This document shows positions 1 to 12,699 of a stretch of 64,000 bases of DNA, one piece after another. Position numbers and translations under genes: made by a program. The stretch comes from Congeria kusceri (lineage: Eukaryota > Mollusca > Bivalvia > Myida > Dreissenidae): positions 41,285,225 through 41,349,224 of the forward strand of contig CM051024.1 in the NCBI GenBank assembly GCA_027627225.1, read 5' to 3'. How positions within the stretch are numbered: position 1 is the stretch's first letter; each line of letters opens with the position of its first letter. The notes below the pieces were generated by a model, which saw only the letters and a program-made list of their open reading frames with translations, did not search any database and had not been told where the DNA came from.

Positions 1-819
1 AGCGAAAGTGTCATGACCCTCCAGTATTTACATGTATTTATATGTTGTGCACCTATATCTTACCATAACATCACACATAAGATGGAATTGACAATTTATG
101 TTTAAATCCACGTGTACCTGTCCAATTCAGTTGAGAAAATTAACGCAGACCAACACACAAAAAACTGGCCACAATGGCCTGTGCATGCAATGTTTTTCTC
201 GATGCAGACAACTGAAACACACATTTTGCCTTATTTTTATATGTAGCTAGTTAATTTACTAATTATATTCTCATTTTTGCTACGAATCAGACCTCAGTTA
301 GCACCAAAACTGCAAATAGGTACATTGTAGCATGCTTTGACTACCGCTGTCAACAAGCTTGTATTCACTATTGCCATACTGAGTGTTGTCCAGATGTGCC
401 AGCGGCGAGCAATTTCTCTGGCTACAACAGAATGTTGTACTTATACAGCTGCCAAAATTACGGACAGTCCATTTGAGCGGGTTAACGTTGGCACAACCAT
501 ACACTCGCATGACTTAAACTGACTAGCGCTAACCCCTATTACGTTAGCCAGACTGATGATGAAACATGTATTAAAAACAAGAGATGTTGGTAAAACATGT
601 ATGTCCCCCGACTTGCAGCCAAGTCGTGAATATGTGCAATTGTTAGGACTTTTTTTAAATATTGTATGTGCCCATAAACGCATAGGGAGGAAATTAAAGT
701 TGATGCAATAGAAAGTAAATATAAGGCTGAAAGAAAGATAGAGTTTAATTATGGATTTATTTGTACAGTCTATTATATAAGGATACCTATTTTCTGTTTG
801 ATTTAAACATCAAATAGGA
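1..819. other. No feature recognised
   Basis: AT-rich sequence with overlapping short frames on both strands (60-80 codons), none with signal, domain or splice support. Confidence 0.6.
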
Positions 820-1075
820 CAAACATCTCTACATATCATGCGGAAACGAAATGGCCTACAGGGGAACAGTTTTCATGTTACAAGCCTCTGTCACCGTGAC
901 CTTTGACCTGTTGGCCTCAAAATTGAAAGGCATCTTCCTTTCCTCCCAAGTAACCAGCATACGAACTTAAATGATCGTAGGCCAAAACGTTCTCTACATA
1001 TCGTATGGAAACGAAATTGTCCAACGGACAGGTGCAAAGCAATACCCCACTTCTTCGAAGGGTACATAATTAAAT
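820..1075. repeat. Dispersed repeat with GTGACCTTTGACC core
   Basis: Two related blocks, ATATCATGCGGAAACGAAAT (about 833) and ATATCGTATGGAAACGAAAT (about 998), flank CACCGTGACCTTTGACCTGTTGGCC. The layout resembles a widespread mollusc repeat. No coding potential. Confidence 0.45.
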
Positions 1076-3477
1076 TTCAAGTTATGAACACATTTTTTTC
1101 TATCTTACCCTTAACATAAACGGCATTCTATGCATACAAGTAAACATGTAAATCTTCATCTGGCCTATGGTCACTTCACCTCGGCTGACCTCTGAACAGC
1201 CAAAATAACCGATAAAGTGTAGTAGTTAGGAGCATCGATTGTTAGTGCTTCGTAGCCTACAGAGTCAAAAGTAGGTAATACAATGAGTGCTCTTGATTGT
1301 CATTATAACACTTTGTAATGAATGCTTTGCAGTAATTTGTTGTCAAAATATTCAGGATCGGTAACAAGAAAAAACACTTTCGAAACAAGTAAATAATAAC
1401 GGATGTAGCACTGTAGCGCATTAATTTCGTGGTCTTATTCCAGGACACACATGAATATTTCGATTACATACAAGTAAATATTGAAATAAAGTGTGTAATT
1501 ACAGATGACTTAACAATTTGAATAACTTGATTTTTTCAGAAATTGTAATACCGGTGTAAATCATATGATTACATAATAGTTAATATACACATTATAGTAC
1601 ACATGAGATACATTTTCTTATATAATCAAAAGATTAGAAAACAAGCGTGATATTTTTGACGAAGGACCCTTTCTGGTTTCGATTTCCTGACTCGTTGCCT
1701 TCAAAGTAGTTCACGCGATACAGTTTCCTGAAATACCCTCTCCAAAGACATCCAACAATAAAAGTCTAAAACTGTTAATGACAGTGTCATAAAAAATACA
1801 TTGCATACCTTGTCGAGCTGCTGTTACAACTTTCAAAAGCTTTGCTCGAACAGTCGTGTCCACCATTGTTTTCCGACACCTACTTCCACGTCCCTTCTGG
1901 TTGAAACCTTATCACCGACTGACTGAATTTGGCGGCAAATCACCATGCTTCACGCATGGCTGCACAAAAAACGTGCAGTGATAGACTGAGAACGACTATG
2001 TTTGTCTGTGTAGAAAACTGGGCTTTCGTACAGTACTGTTTTCTACTTCAACACCTCCCGGGATTCACACATTTAACGAACACGACCAATATCACATGCT
2101 TTTGAAACCACGAGACGAAATATTTAATCATGTACACATAATTATGTTGGCATAAACAAAGCACATTGCAGGGGCGTAACTCGTCGAAACTCATTACGAA
2201 CTATCAATTGGGTAGTTCTTTGTCACTAACGACAAAACCGCTATCTTTATTATAAATGTACTTTCAATCACGTAAAACTAAATATACTTTAGAAGACAGA
2301 TATCTCACCTTCAATATGCGTGTTTGAAATAGTTGGTAACACTAATTATTGTTGTTAAATATTTTGTTGAACTGTATTCATTGATTGCGGGGGTTCCGAA
2401 TCAACTACGTGTGTTCCGGGTCACTTTACACTTCTGCTATAGTTTCCTTTAATATTTGTTATAAAAGCATTAATAACTGTCATTCAGATTTAGTAGTTGT
2501 CAAACAACATCTCTAGGAAGATATATCCGTTTCTAGAAATGGGACAACAAATAATCACAATATAATAGTTAGGACATATTGACGATTTTCCCACGTTTGT
2601 CATCTTATTTATATTCAATGTAGGGTGCGGGTCAATATACGAACAAATACAAAGTTATATAGCTTACATGGCCATTCAGATGTTAGACTGCAACGATAAA
2701 ATCATCTTATAAAATAATCAACGTTTGTCAATGCCTTTGAAAGGTAAAATTATACATAAAACTACCAGCTAAAATAATTAAAATAATCCGCAAAATAAAC
2801 GAAATCTGTACATTAACCGGATTAAAAATCCAAAATTCATTCACGTACGCAATGTGTAAATTGTACATAGTGTCCAAACATACATGTATCACCAGTAACA
2901 ACCAGATCAACATTTTGATAACGATCATAAGCATATTGATAAAATTAATACCCTTATTTGTGAAACACATAATTTTTATTGGTCAATATATAATTGTCTT
3001 ACATGGTGCGAGAGTCTACTGACCTAACTAACCCATAGAGATATTCCATAAAGCATATACAAGAAATTGCTTGACATCTCCCCCTTAAACAATGATGTCC
3101 GTTCAAGTGACCCGGAACATCCCAATATACATGTGTTGATATAACCGTTGATTGTTTTTCAGTAATTTGGAAAGCAGGTGTTTTCTTATGTATGCATTGC
3201 AGAGGATACACTTTTATATACCAATTGATACCATAAATATGCCCATTTACCAGACATTTTCGATGTTTTATCGCGATGAATAAACCATACCCTAGTTTTT
3301 GCAATCGGTGTTCAGGTAGATTGTTCAACATGTACATTTATTACTCATATACCCCACTTCGGTTCAGTGATCAGCAAACAGAGTTGAAACGTCTTGTGAG
3401 TTACTGAAAATGTATTGCTGTTCAAACATCAGTTAATAAAAATCTAAATGGGAAGGTTGCAATTATGTTCAGAAACC
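1076..3477. other. No feature recognised
   Basis: AT-rich, short frames only. The 112-codon minus frame ending at 2,999 has no recognisable motif and an unremarkable composition. Confidence 0.6.
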
Positions 3478-3977
3478 TTAAAGGGACTTGTTCACAGATT
3501 TTCGCATTTTTGAAGTTCGCCATTTAATCTCTTAACTTGACAGACTTAAGCATCGAAACTAAAAGTTCAAGTAAAATAACAAGAAAAGTATTTAAAAAAT
3601 AAATAAAAAATGGTCCCACCGGGGTTCGAACTCGGGGCCTCCAGATTAAAAGGCTATCGCCATAATCACTCGGCCATTCTAACTTCAATATTATACCATG
3701 CATTATTTACTTTACGTAATTGTTCCGCGTGATGACAACAGTTTCAACTAAAAGCAACAGAAACACTCCAAATTATTCCATCGTTTAGCGTTACAAACGC
3801 TTTATAATTGTATCAATTTCAACTGAAAATTACTTATAAACAAAACGGGTTTTACAGTATATTTCTAGGTCCATAGTGCTTTTTGCTCCATTGCATACAC
3901 TGTTCTTTTATTTTAAGAATCGGTGACAATAAGTTGAAAAATTGTCAATTTGTCAATCTGTGAACAGGTCTCTTTAA
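3478..3977 (-). mobile_element. Short TIR element with internal tRNA-like sequence, copy A
   Basis: The ends TTAAAGGGACTTGTTCACAG and, inverted, TTAAAGAGACCTGTTCACAG form imperfect terminal repeats of about 23 bp around 500 bp. On the minus strand a tRNA-gene-like core sits at 3,683-3,609, with an A-box (TGGCCGAGTGATTA) and a B-box (AGTTCGAACCC). No protein is encoded. A non-autonomous element that mixes DNA-transposon-like ends with a SINE-like head. Confidence 0.75.
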
Positions 3978-4254
3978 TCTTAAAGTCACCCGGAACTACC
4001 AGTGGTTCGGAATTCCTTCAATGACTGTATATGTAGTAATTGTAACGCTTACACATGGAAATGGAATGGATTTAAACATGCTTATATTAAATTCAAACAC
4101 ATCAAGGCGCTACGTGATTAGGCATGTCATAAAACCATTTTATTGGAATATCCGAAATATTGTATGACAGTGATCAACGTACATTTGCGTATTTCGCGAA
4201 CAGTTCTTAATTAATGTTCAGATAAAAAAAAAACAAAAAAAAACGAAAATAAAT

Positions 4255-4800
4255 TAACGTCGCCTAATGCCGGATTCCACGAAGCGGAAAACATACGTGT
4301 TTTCGGCACCGCTATATTCGGCGCCGAACACGTGCCGATTCAAAATAATTCGCTTCTGTCTTATTTACGCGTTTTTCGGCGCTGAAAATGAGATAGAGAT
4401 GAAAAATTGACATCACTTCCTCTATTTCTGGGTCAATCACAACAACAGACTTCATCTAAACAAAATTAAAATAAATATAAAGTTCAGTGTGCAAACATAT
4501 GAAAACCTTATAGAGCTGATGAAACACGGAAACCTTAGCAAAGGTTTACCTGTCATCCATGTGTGATTTACAAGCCTATAGCAATAGCTAAACAGTTGTA
4601 AGCACCACACGTAGACAAAATACTCCTATGACCTTTAGATGTGTGCCACAATTTATCTTAATTGCAATAAACGCAAGTATGCGTTTTTACCCCAAACCAC
4701 ATCGGCTTTCGGCAACAGGGAAACAGTTGTGTCGGTGCGTACTCGGTGTGCATTTCGGCACCGATATAATCGCCGCCGAAAAAAGTAGGCTTAATGGAAA
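4255..4800. repeat. Paired near-palindromes TTCGGC(A/G)CCG
   Basis: TTCGGCACCGCTATATTCGG followed by CGCCGAA at 4,304-4,330 and TTCGGCACCGATATAATCGC followed by CGCCGAA at about 4,755-4,781 are 27-bp near-palindromes in an AT-rich setting; another TTCGGCGCTGAAA lies at about 4,376. Probably the ends of a decayed short element. Confidence 0.4.
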
Positions 4801-5679
4801 CCGCCTTTACTTTGGACGTTTTGTTTACTGTTTATTAATACGGTCTAGGGCCGCACATAAAGGCACACAAGTGTGCGGTTTATACTTGTTGGCATGTCCT
4901 CGATCAGCATAACGGACAGAAATATTTTCCGGACGTTTACAAATATTTGTGTTTTGTAATCGTAATTTATGTCATCACATACAAAAACTTTTTTTTTTTA
5001 GTTTTCAAGTATGTTTTCGGTTGTTCTTCGGAAAAGAGTGTCATTTTATAATAAAAGTGGGTATTATAAATACATTATCTTAGATAAAATACAGTATAGC
5101 TCTATTTTTACATCTTTGAATAAAGTTACATATATCATTATCGCGTAAAGTTCAGTGTTTTAATTAAACGTCCAGAAAAGACTACTGTAAACGTGAAAAC
5201 TATTTCCGCGTTTTATGTACCCCATTTTGGGCTTAATTTCGTGCGCATGCGCACACACGACGACTATTGTGTGCCACACGAAAACGAATGACAAACCTAG
5301 GTTGGTTGATCACAAATTTCAAACCCGAGTGCAACCACTGAACATAACTATCATAAAATAAATGCAAATTTCGTCCGACCAACAAGTATACGCTAAGCGA
5401 CAGATATTGTACACAAACCTCACTTAAGGTAACCATAAGCATTTGACGATATCTTGGTACGGATTTACCGGGAGGAACAGGTGGAGGGGGCACGTGTCAG
5501 ATAATTCCAAAGCCTATGCATTTTAAAATTATATATTGTATTGTATTGAAACTCATGCTAAGATACGGCTACAGGCACGACAAACTCTGATCCAAATTTG
5601 CTGATATGCATCAGAAAACTTTTCGGTTATTTTGGGTTTTTATTTTAAGCGGATACATGTTTCACGTTAACTCGGAGGT

Positions 5680-6200
5680 AAAATTTGTTCTGACGGCGGG
5701 TATCCGGATAATGTCGCCTACCTGTCCGACCAGAAATGTGTCACATCGGTTGGTCGTTGGGTCAAATTTGTGTCAAATGAAAATGTAAATATATCGACCT
5801 GTCATCAGTTCTGACCAATAACAGTCAGAAATCCTGTTGCCCTTAACTGAAATCAGACAGATAATGGCGACTACCGGTCACCATTCGAAGTTTTGTAACA
5901 CCGGCGTCATTTCGGTATGAACGGCATTTAATTCTCTTTTTGTTATGTTGGGTGTTAACCTGCGGTAATTTAAGCCCGTCTTTGGTTGCCGTCCGATCGG
6001 CACTCCTCCGATGCCGATGCGGCACTTTGGTTAACAGGCCGATGCCTGCCCGATTACCGGTGAATAGGCACCAGGAGGTTGCACATTCTTCTGGTGTTAC
6101 CCAGCAGGCAACTTGCCGGAGCTAAACCGGCTCCCGGCAGATATATAATCACAATTACTGTACCCAAATTTGGGCCGGCTCCCGACCGCTCGTGTCTGAT
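5680..6200. other. GC-richer, CpG-containing pocket without recognised gene
   Basis: Composition rises well above the surroundings, with many CG dinucleotides (CCGATCGGCACTCCTCCGAT, GCCGGCTCCCGACCGCTCG). Short open frames of 60-75 codons on both strands have no features I recognise. Could be a CpG-rich repeat or an unlisted promoter region. Confidence 0.35.
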
Positions 6201-9200
6201 GTGCTGGCAGTCATCAGTGAACTTTCATCTAGATTCAATCGTATTTCTACACTATTTCGACCGTGAGTTTTCCAATAACCAACACCTTTCATTCAATAAA
6301 TGAAAAGAGAAACGTACTGTCTTGCTTTCTGTCTGCATTATAGGAATTATTGACTTCACGCCTTGATTCCAACCGACATTAAAATTTTAAAAGTATTGCT
6401 CTTTTTCATGTTTATTATATTAAAAAAACAATCATGTACATATCTCCCTATTGTTATATTCTATTTCGTGTATGCCTTAAGTTTCAAGCAGATGGTAAGT
6501 TACAAGTAATTCGCAAATAAGTAAAGTGTGTTTCATAATACCTGTCCCCATTACAAACATTACAAACATTGATAGTGTTTGCTAATAATTATAATGCAAC
6601 AATTGCTGCCTTCAATTCATCAGTTGTTGTTGGAGAAGGTTTGTAGACCATATACCACCACAAGAAAAAGTCGACGTTTATGAATATTGAGACGCTTTGG
6701 TAGTGTGTCTACAAATTCTACTTTCGGTTTCATGACTCAGCACCACCTGGACCACTTTATTTCAAGACATTCTCAGAAAACTAACTAAAATTACAAGTTA
6801 TTGCAAAACATGTTATGCGAATGTGAAAACATTAAATATGTTTGTGATCATCGTCAATCGTCAGCACACACTTTATCATGGGTTGTAGTAAGAACTCAGA
6901 CGGGTAAACACATGAGTATATGGAGTATTATAGACATGTTATTTCAATGACCTCAACTTATAAAATTCCTACAGCCTTTATTTTGTACATTATTTAACGA
7001 AACTACGAACAAGCATTCTTTTATCATTTCTGCTAGTAACGACATTGGCTGATTTCTTAATAAGCACTTTTATCACAAGCAAATACTACAAATTGGGTAG
7101 TCACACGTACTGTTTACACTATTTTTGCTTCATCTGTGAGTCTCCTAACCGTGATTATGATAAACAGTGTGTAAAAATTATTGCAATGTAATTGTCTCAA
7201 TTTAATACAAACTATTTTGATTGTCCAAACTGTTGGATTCTTATAAGATCGTTGTTATACAAACATATTGCAGTACTTTGATAACATTAAATTGTTATCT
7301 GATAAATAATTTTTGGCAGGTAAAATGGAGGAGTACATATGTATTTACGGCCAACACAAAACATACAAGTTTAAAAACATCATTGAACATTACGTAAATC
7401 ACCATGATAAAGCAAGCAATTTAAAAATACAGGCTTATTATATTTACACAAGATGTTAATACAGTTCCAGAAGACATTCGATAATCAAGACGGATAATTG
7501 TGCCAGTATTAGAAAAAAAAACATCAGTATATCACGATCTGACAAAACCATTAACCTTGAATCACACGTCCAAGTCCATTACCTAAATAATAGATAAAAT
7601 AATGGTTATAATTTTAGCTGTTTTCTTTTGCAACGGTTATCAAGTTATAAATGCATTCCGAGGAATTGTAAATTACATATATCATTCTCATATTGACAGG
7701 TTTAGTTCCATTGAATGACGGTTCAAAAACGATCTAACTGCTTGCAGGATAATTGCAATAAAACATTAGGAAATGAAACATAAATTGACAACTAATGTTT
7801 GACAAATGGTGTAATGTTTCACATTAAGACTTGAACTGAACTAATATACTTTTGTGTTTTATATAATGATTCACGTGCTAAATATGTACCAAGATATTTT
7901 CGCACCAGGCCAAATATGCAAAAATTCATACAACTACTTCAATCAAAAAAACAAAAAGTTGCTAAGAAATTTAGGAGTTTATATATTTTATTCCTTTGAG
8001 TTAAGAAAACAGTCCTTATATGACTAATTTTATTAACCAGACTGTTGTTATACTTTGTAACTGTAAGTATGTACTGTAATTTTAACTTTTTTTTTTTTTA
8101 ATGTGTGTCCTAATCATGTGACTTATTTGTATTTGAAGTTGTTAGGCTTATGCATATTTCAATGTCTCTTCATAGTTATATCTCCACCTTATATGTTACG
8201 CTACTCTATTCTTATCCTGTTTAGTAAAATATGATTGCGCCATCTCCATCTCCAACGTGTTTTACACTTTGTTATAATTGTATGCTCCATAATCAACACA
8301 CATTTAATACATGTAGTGGTTTATTTATTTCAGTGTTATACTCTGTCCTGCCATATTTGCTTTATGAAAAAAATGTTTTCCTCATGGGTCTTTGGACCTA
8401 ACGGAACTAATGAAAATAAACTTTCAAACTTTCAAAACTTTAAATATTACTGTATGCTAAATGTATACGCAATACAATACAACTGTATGATGCTATCATT
8501 AGTTGTTCGATAAAAACATCTAGACAGCTTGCGTGAAGTACACTACCAGTTGCATTGCTTTCATAACATAATTACAGTTTGTATTAAAACATCACTGGAA
8601 GCAACTGCTCTGGCGTTGTTGTGATAAAGAAAACATCAATTAAATACATTCTTAAGTAGAAAAAGTGTTAAAGATTCGGCAGCGCAATATTATTCTAATC
8701 TGTGCGGGGATAGTTAAATGATTAAAATCATTTTTGTCTGTTTACTTTTATTAAAATATTACTATTATTATCTGTCGAAAAAATATCCAATAGGATTCTC
8801 GGGCATTGTACATTGTAGTTTTTTTATTACCAAATGATTCAGTCGCGAATTCATTTAATGATCACTTTATAAGTGGAGAATAGTATTGTGCCATCTCATA
8901 ATTACATAGTTAAAAATGTAAATGTTTGTGTTTACTGTGTTTCAAACAAGTTAAATTTGAATTGTGGGGTAAGCTATTTAGCGGACAGACTGATCTGTGT
9001 AAGGTTGTAATACCGATACTGGCGAGATGAATTAAATCTGGGAGATGTTTGGCAGTTGAACACAACGGCACTATAAATGTGCACAACGCAATGTAAATAC
9101 TAAAAATACTACTTAAATAATAAAAACAAATACAAAATATAATGCAGACATTATTTAAAAAACGCGCAACATAGATATTAATTAACATCTGCGCGAATGT

Positions 9201-9949
9201 TGACGTTGTTGACCTCGTCGTTTCTTGACGAGCTCCGGATCTTTTTGAATATGTTTGTGTTTTCGACTCTTATTCGTTATTGCGTACATAGAGGTAATAT
9301 GTTAAGACATTTGTAGATACAGTTTGACAAGTGTCCGACTGTTTGTTTGTAAGTTATGTATAAATACCGCGAACGTTTGGATTACCCCTCGTATTTCCAA
9401 AATTTCAGATGAATCAAGTGATTGATGAAGTTTATGGCAGTATATATAAGACAACAAGCTCGAAAATGAACACAATTGACAAGAGTTGTCATTGCAATTC
9501 TTGTTAGGGCTATTTCTCAGTCACCACTAGTCGAAATTAAATGATATAGTATATAGGAAGCTTCACTGCAATGAGTAGGTTAGCATTTATGAAAGCTGCA
9601 ATTAAAATATATTACACATTTTGTATACGGGATATTTATCAGAAACTACTGCCCAGGAGTTCAATGAATCTTTATCGAAAGCTTTAATACTAGCAGGATA
9701 TTAGCATATTAACATGGTGTATTATATTTAAAGAAATAATGGGATTTTGTTTTGAAACATTAAAAAAAAAATATATATATGAATGCTCGTGAGTTCATAA
9801 AGGATTATCTAATACTTTGTGAAACAATATACATGTACCAGTTTAAACAGTGCTCCAGATAAGCTTTTGTACTGCGGGTAAATGTATGCGTGCTTCTGAA
9901 AATTCCAGAGTAAATGTACACTCTCTCAAGAATGTATGGGGGTACATTT
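6201..9949. other. No feature recognised
   Basis: AT-rich intergenic sequence with homopolymer runs (for example poly-T near 8,088). No coding region, RNA gene or clear repeat boundary seen. Confidence 0.6.
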
Positions 9950-10559
9950 ACAGTATAGACATTGTTAACGTTTCCGTATATAAAAACAGTTTTCAGTCGA
10001 ATAAACGTCATTAACGTTCATTAGAACTAATGTCAATTTAAGATGTATTTAATTATATTCTTTGGACTGCGGCTTTCAGAAATGCTTCATAAAATATAAT
10101 TTTATTTTTGAAATTATTATACCGTATTAACCGTCGATATGCCCCTTTAAACTTTCATAGCATGACCGATAGATATACTGTGCATTTGCAGCACCCTTGA
10201 AATGATTTTACAAAGACAATAAGTAAAAGTAAGTGCTGCATCTTATCATAAGTTGATCCTAAATCGAAACCTAATCGTATACACTTTTAATTATCGTCTT
10301 TGTGTTATTAATAAACAAAACCAGTTTACGTTTTAACAGAGAAGGCTATGGGATATTAAGGTAAACATGTATTTCTTATATCTCTATAAAATGGACATAC
10401 TAACAAAAAAAGTGGTATTTTATTTCTTGGTATTTTCATCAATCTACTTCATCAATTAATAGCTTTTCTGCCTAGCAACGAAGACTTGCCAAGCTTACTC
10501 TATCTCTGTCATTAATAACAACAACAACTGAGTACATTTCATATTCATGGCTGGTTTTA

Positions 10560-11400
10560 AATATATGGTAACTATCATTTTCTTACATAAATGGAATTCC
10601 AAATTCCTGAAGCATTTGCTTAAGCTTGTTTTCCCGATTAGTTACATAAGTGAAAGTGTCTTCCAACAGTAATATATGAGGTAAAGAGTCTGGACGCTGT
10701 TTCATTTTGAACCAAACGCATTTTGTTCGTAATATCGATCGAAAACTACCAAATGTACCATAAACAGCTGCTGTAGTGGTTTGTAGACGGACATATATAG
10801 CTGTTTCAGGAATGTGATAGGAACTTGTTTAATATCTGGACTGTGATGAACCTCCACACCTCCGTATGTCAAAAGGTAATGTAATAGAATCATTAAGGAC
10901 GCAGTTTATGAGCAATGCTGAACGAAACTCTTGAACACGATTATGAAGTTAAACTATTGCTCAAAATGCTTGTTGAGAAAAAAGCTTCTTGTGCTCTTAA
11001 GAAATTACCACTGGCAGAGAAAGTAATACCAAGATAAGTAACGTATTTAATTCTTCCTGCTTATTATGTTTGTACCTTATTTCTATATGTTTTACTTCTG
11101 TTGTCTTCATTTAAAAGCAAAGCAACCGTTTTGTTGCTGCATTGATTCGTTACAAAAGTCATGTTCTTTGTCTAAAACATGTTGCAGCCCTGCAACATAG
11201 TAAGAAAGCACTAGTATCGTCAGCTAATAACTAAATAAATGATTTCAGTTGTCTATATTTACAAAGTCTATGTTATTATAATACAAATAACAACATGTAC
11301 ATCATTTACAAACATAATGAACACTAATGGAGACATACCTTCCCCCTGTTTCACACCAGTGTGACTATCAAATAAATCAGAATGCAATGTGCAGCATCAT
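10560..11400 (-). mobile_element. Degraded non-LTR retrotransposon fragment (reverse transcriptase), copy 1
   Basis: On the minus strand, broken frames spell reverse-transcriptase motifs in the right order: DLFDSHTGVKQGEGMSPLV and FVND near 11,390-11,310, LADDTSAF near 11,235, YVTYLGITFSASGNF near 11,060, YGGVEVHHSPDIKQV near 10,860-10,810, and LLLEDTFTYVTNRENKL near 10,670. Frameshifts and stops make it a relic. It lies inside the duplicated segment, so it was inserted before the duplication. Confidence 0.8.
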
Positions 11401-12498
11401 TATTGCTACTGTTGTTTTCTTTGAGTTGCTGATTATACACGTTGTCCTTATTTGCTTTTGAGCCGTTCTCTACTCGGTGTGCAATGACGCAATGTTTTTA
11501 CCACTACTGCATATACATTTTATCATTTTAATAAATTGAGATGAAACATTAGGCCATACCATTTGATTCTATGTTTAGCGTCCTCGATCTGGTAGGTTTT
11601 TGGAAATGTGAAAAATGGAGTTGGAAAGCATATACAAATTTGAAAAAAACAACAACTTTTAGTTGTTGTTACCAATATTTGTAAAAACAGTGTGCAACTA
11701 GTTAATTTACACAGTTAAAATACTGTGTTAAAGTAGGTTCCCTATTCAAAGATGATATAATACAGTTTTGCAGGTAAACATTTGCTTTAGCTTGTACCAC
11801 TAACATGAATAAGTTGTAAAATAAATTGTTTTTTTTTTTATCGACTCATTTTTTTTATTTTTTTTTCTTCCTGGCTAATAGGTTTCGACAAATTATGGGG
11901 ACGTTAAACATAGAATCAAATTTGTATGGCCTAATGCTGCAAAAGTTTGTACACAAGGTCATTCCTATATACAAAATGAAAAGCCTTTTTTTAAATCCAC
12001 AAAGGCACAATATATAGTTGTATATCCGTACTCATGATATATATTTCCATAAATAGAAACGAATACATGCATATAAATTTACCATTGGATTAATAATCAA
12101 ATGCTCATTCACACTTTGTCTGGTATACATGTAGAAAGCCATTGCAAATACATATTTAAATACACAAGTCCACATGATTCCAACATAGATGAAACACTTA
12201 AAAAGCAATAAAGATACGTATACGATATAAGAACGTTTCGGCACGATTAAGACAATATGTTTAGAGTTGTCCACACAATATGTTTTTGAAATTTTGCAAA
12301 ATATTTACTAGTGTTCCCAGTTTAAATTCGTAAAGAGTACACGTAGATTTGAAGAGGTCATTTGGAGATACATCTCGATAATCTATGCCAAGAATTTTCA
12401 AGCGTATGTATACACAATAGCCATATTATTTAACCTAAGAATCTTCTTGGTAATTAAAAATAGCCTTCTAGATCTGCGTGTATTATACAAACATTGCT

Positions 12499-12699
12499 TC
12501 ACAATTTCGTAACTGACGTTTCCTTGGTAGGCAGTGTTCGAATTCCTCCCAGGACGACATTGGCCCCACCCGCAGGTGAGTCACGTGACATCGGAAGTGC
12601 TTCCGGTTGTTTATCAGCAATTGACAATTTTGTGAATATTTTATTACGTATCGCAGAGTAACCTTGTGCTTGGCTGACATCTGACTTTCCATTAGTTTC
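12499..12699 (-). CDS. Candidate terminal exon 19 (tail), also in the duplicate segment
   Basis: After CTATTTAG the frame reads [54 protein letters not shown] and stops at TGA 12,501-12,499. The duplicate (61,702-61,472) stops at the same TGA and has conservative differences plus a 30-base in-frame insertion. It is Ser/Thr/Lys-rich, like a cytoplasmic tail, with no family I recognise. Another frame is also open here (228 bases) but is not kept between the copies. Confidence 0.6.
   Translation of the reverse strand, partial: ETNGKSDVSQAQGYSAIRNKIFTKLSIADKQPEALPMSRDSPAGGANVVLGGIRTLPTKETSVTKL

Noticed and set aside
2999..3337. 112-codon minus-strand frame
   Set aside because: No recognisable motif, no splice-site context, ordinary composition.
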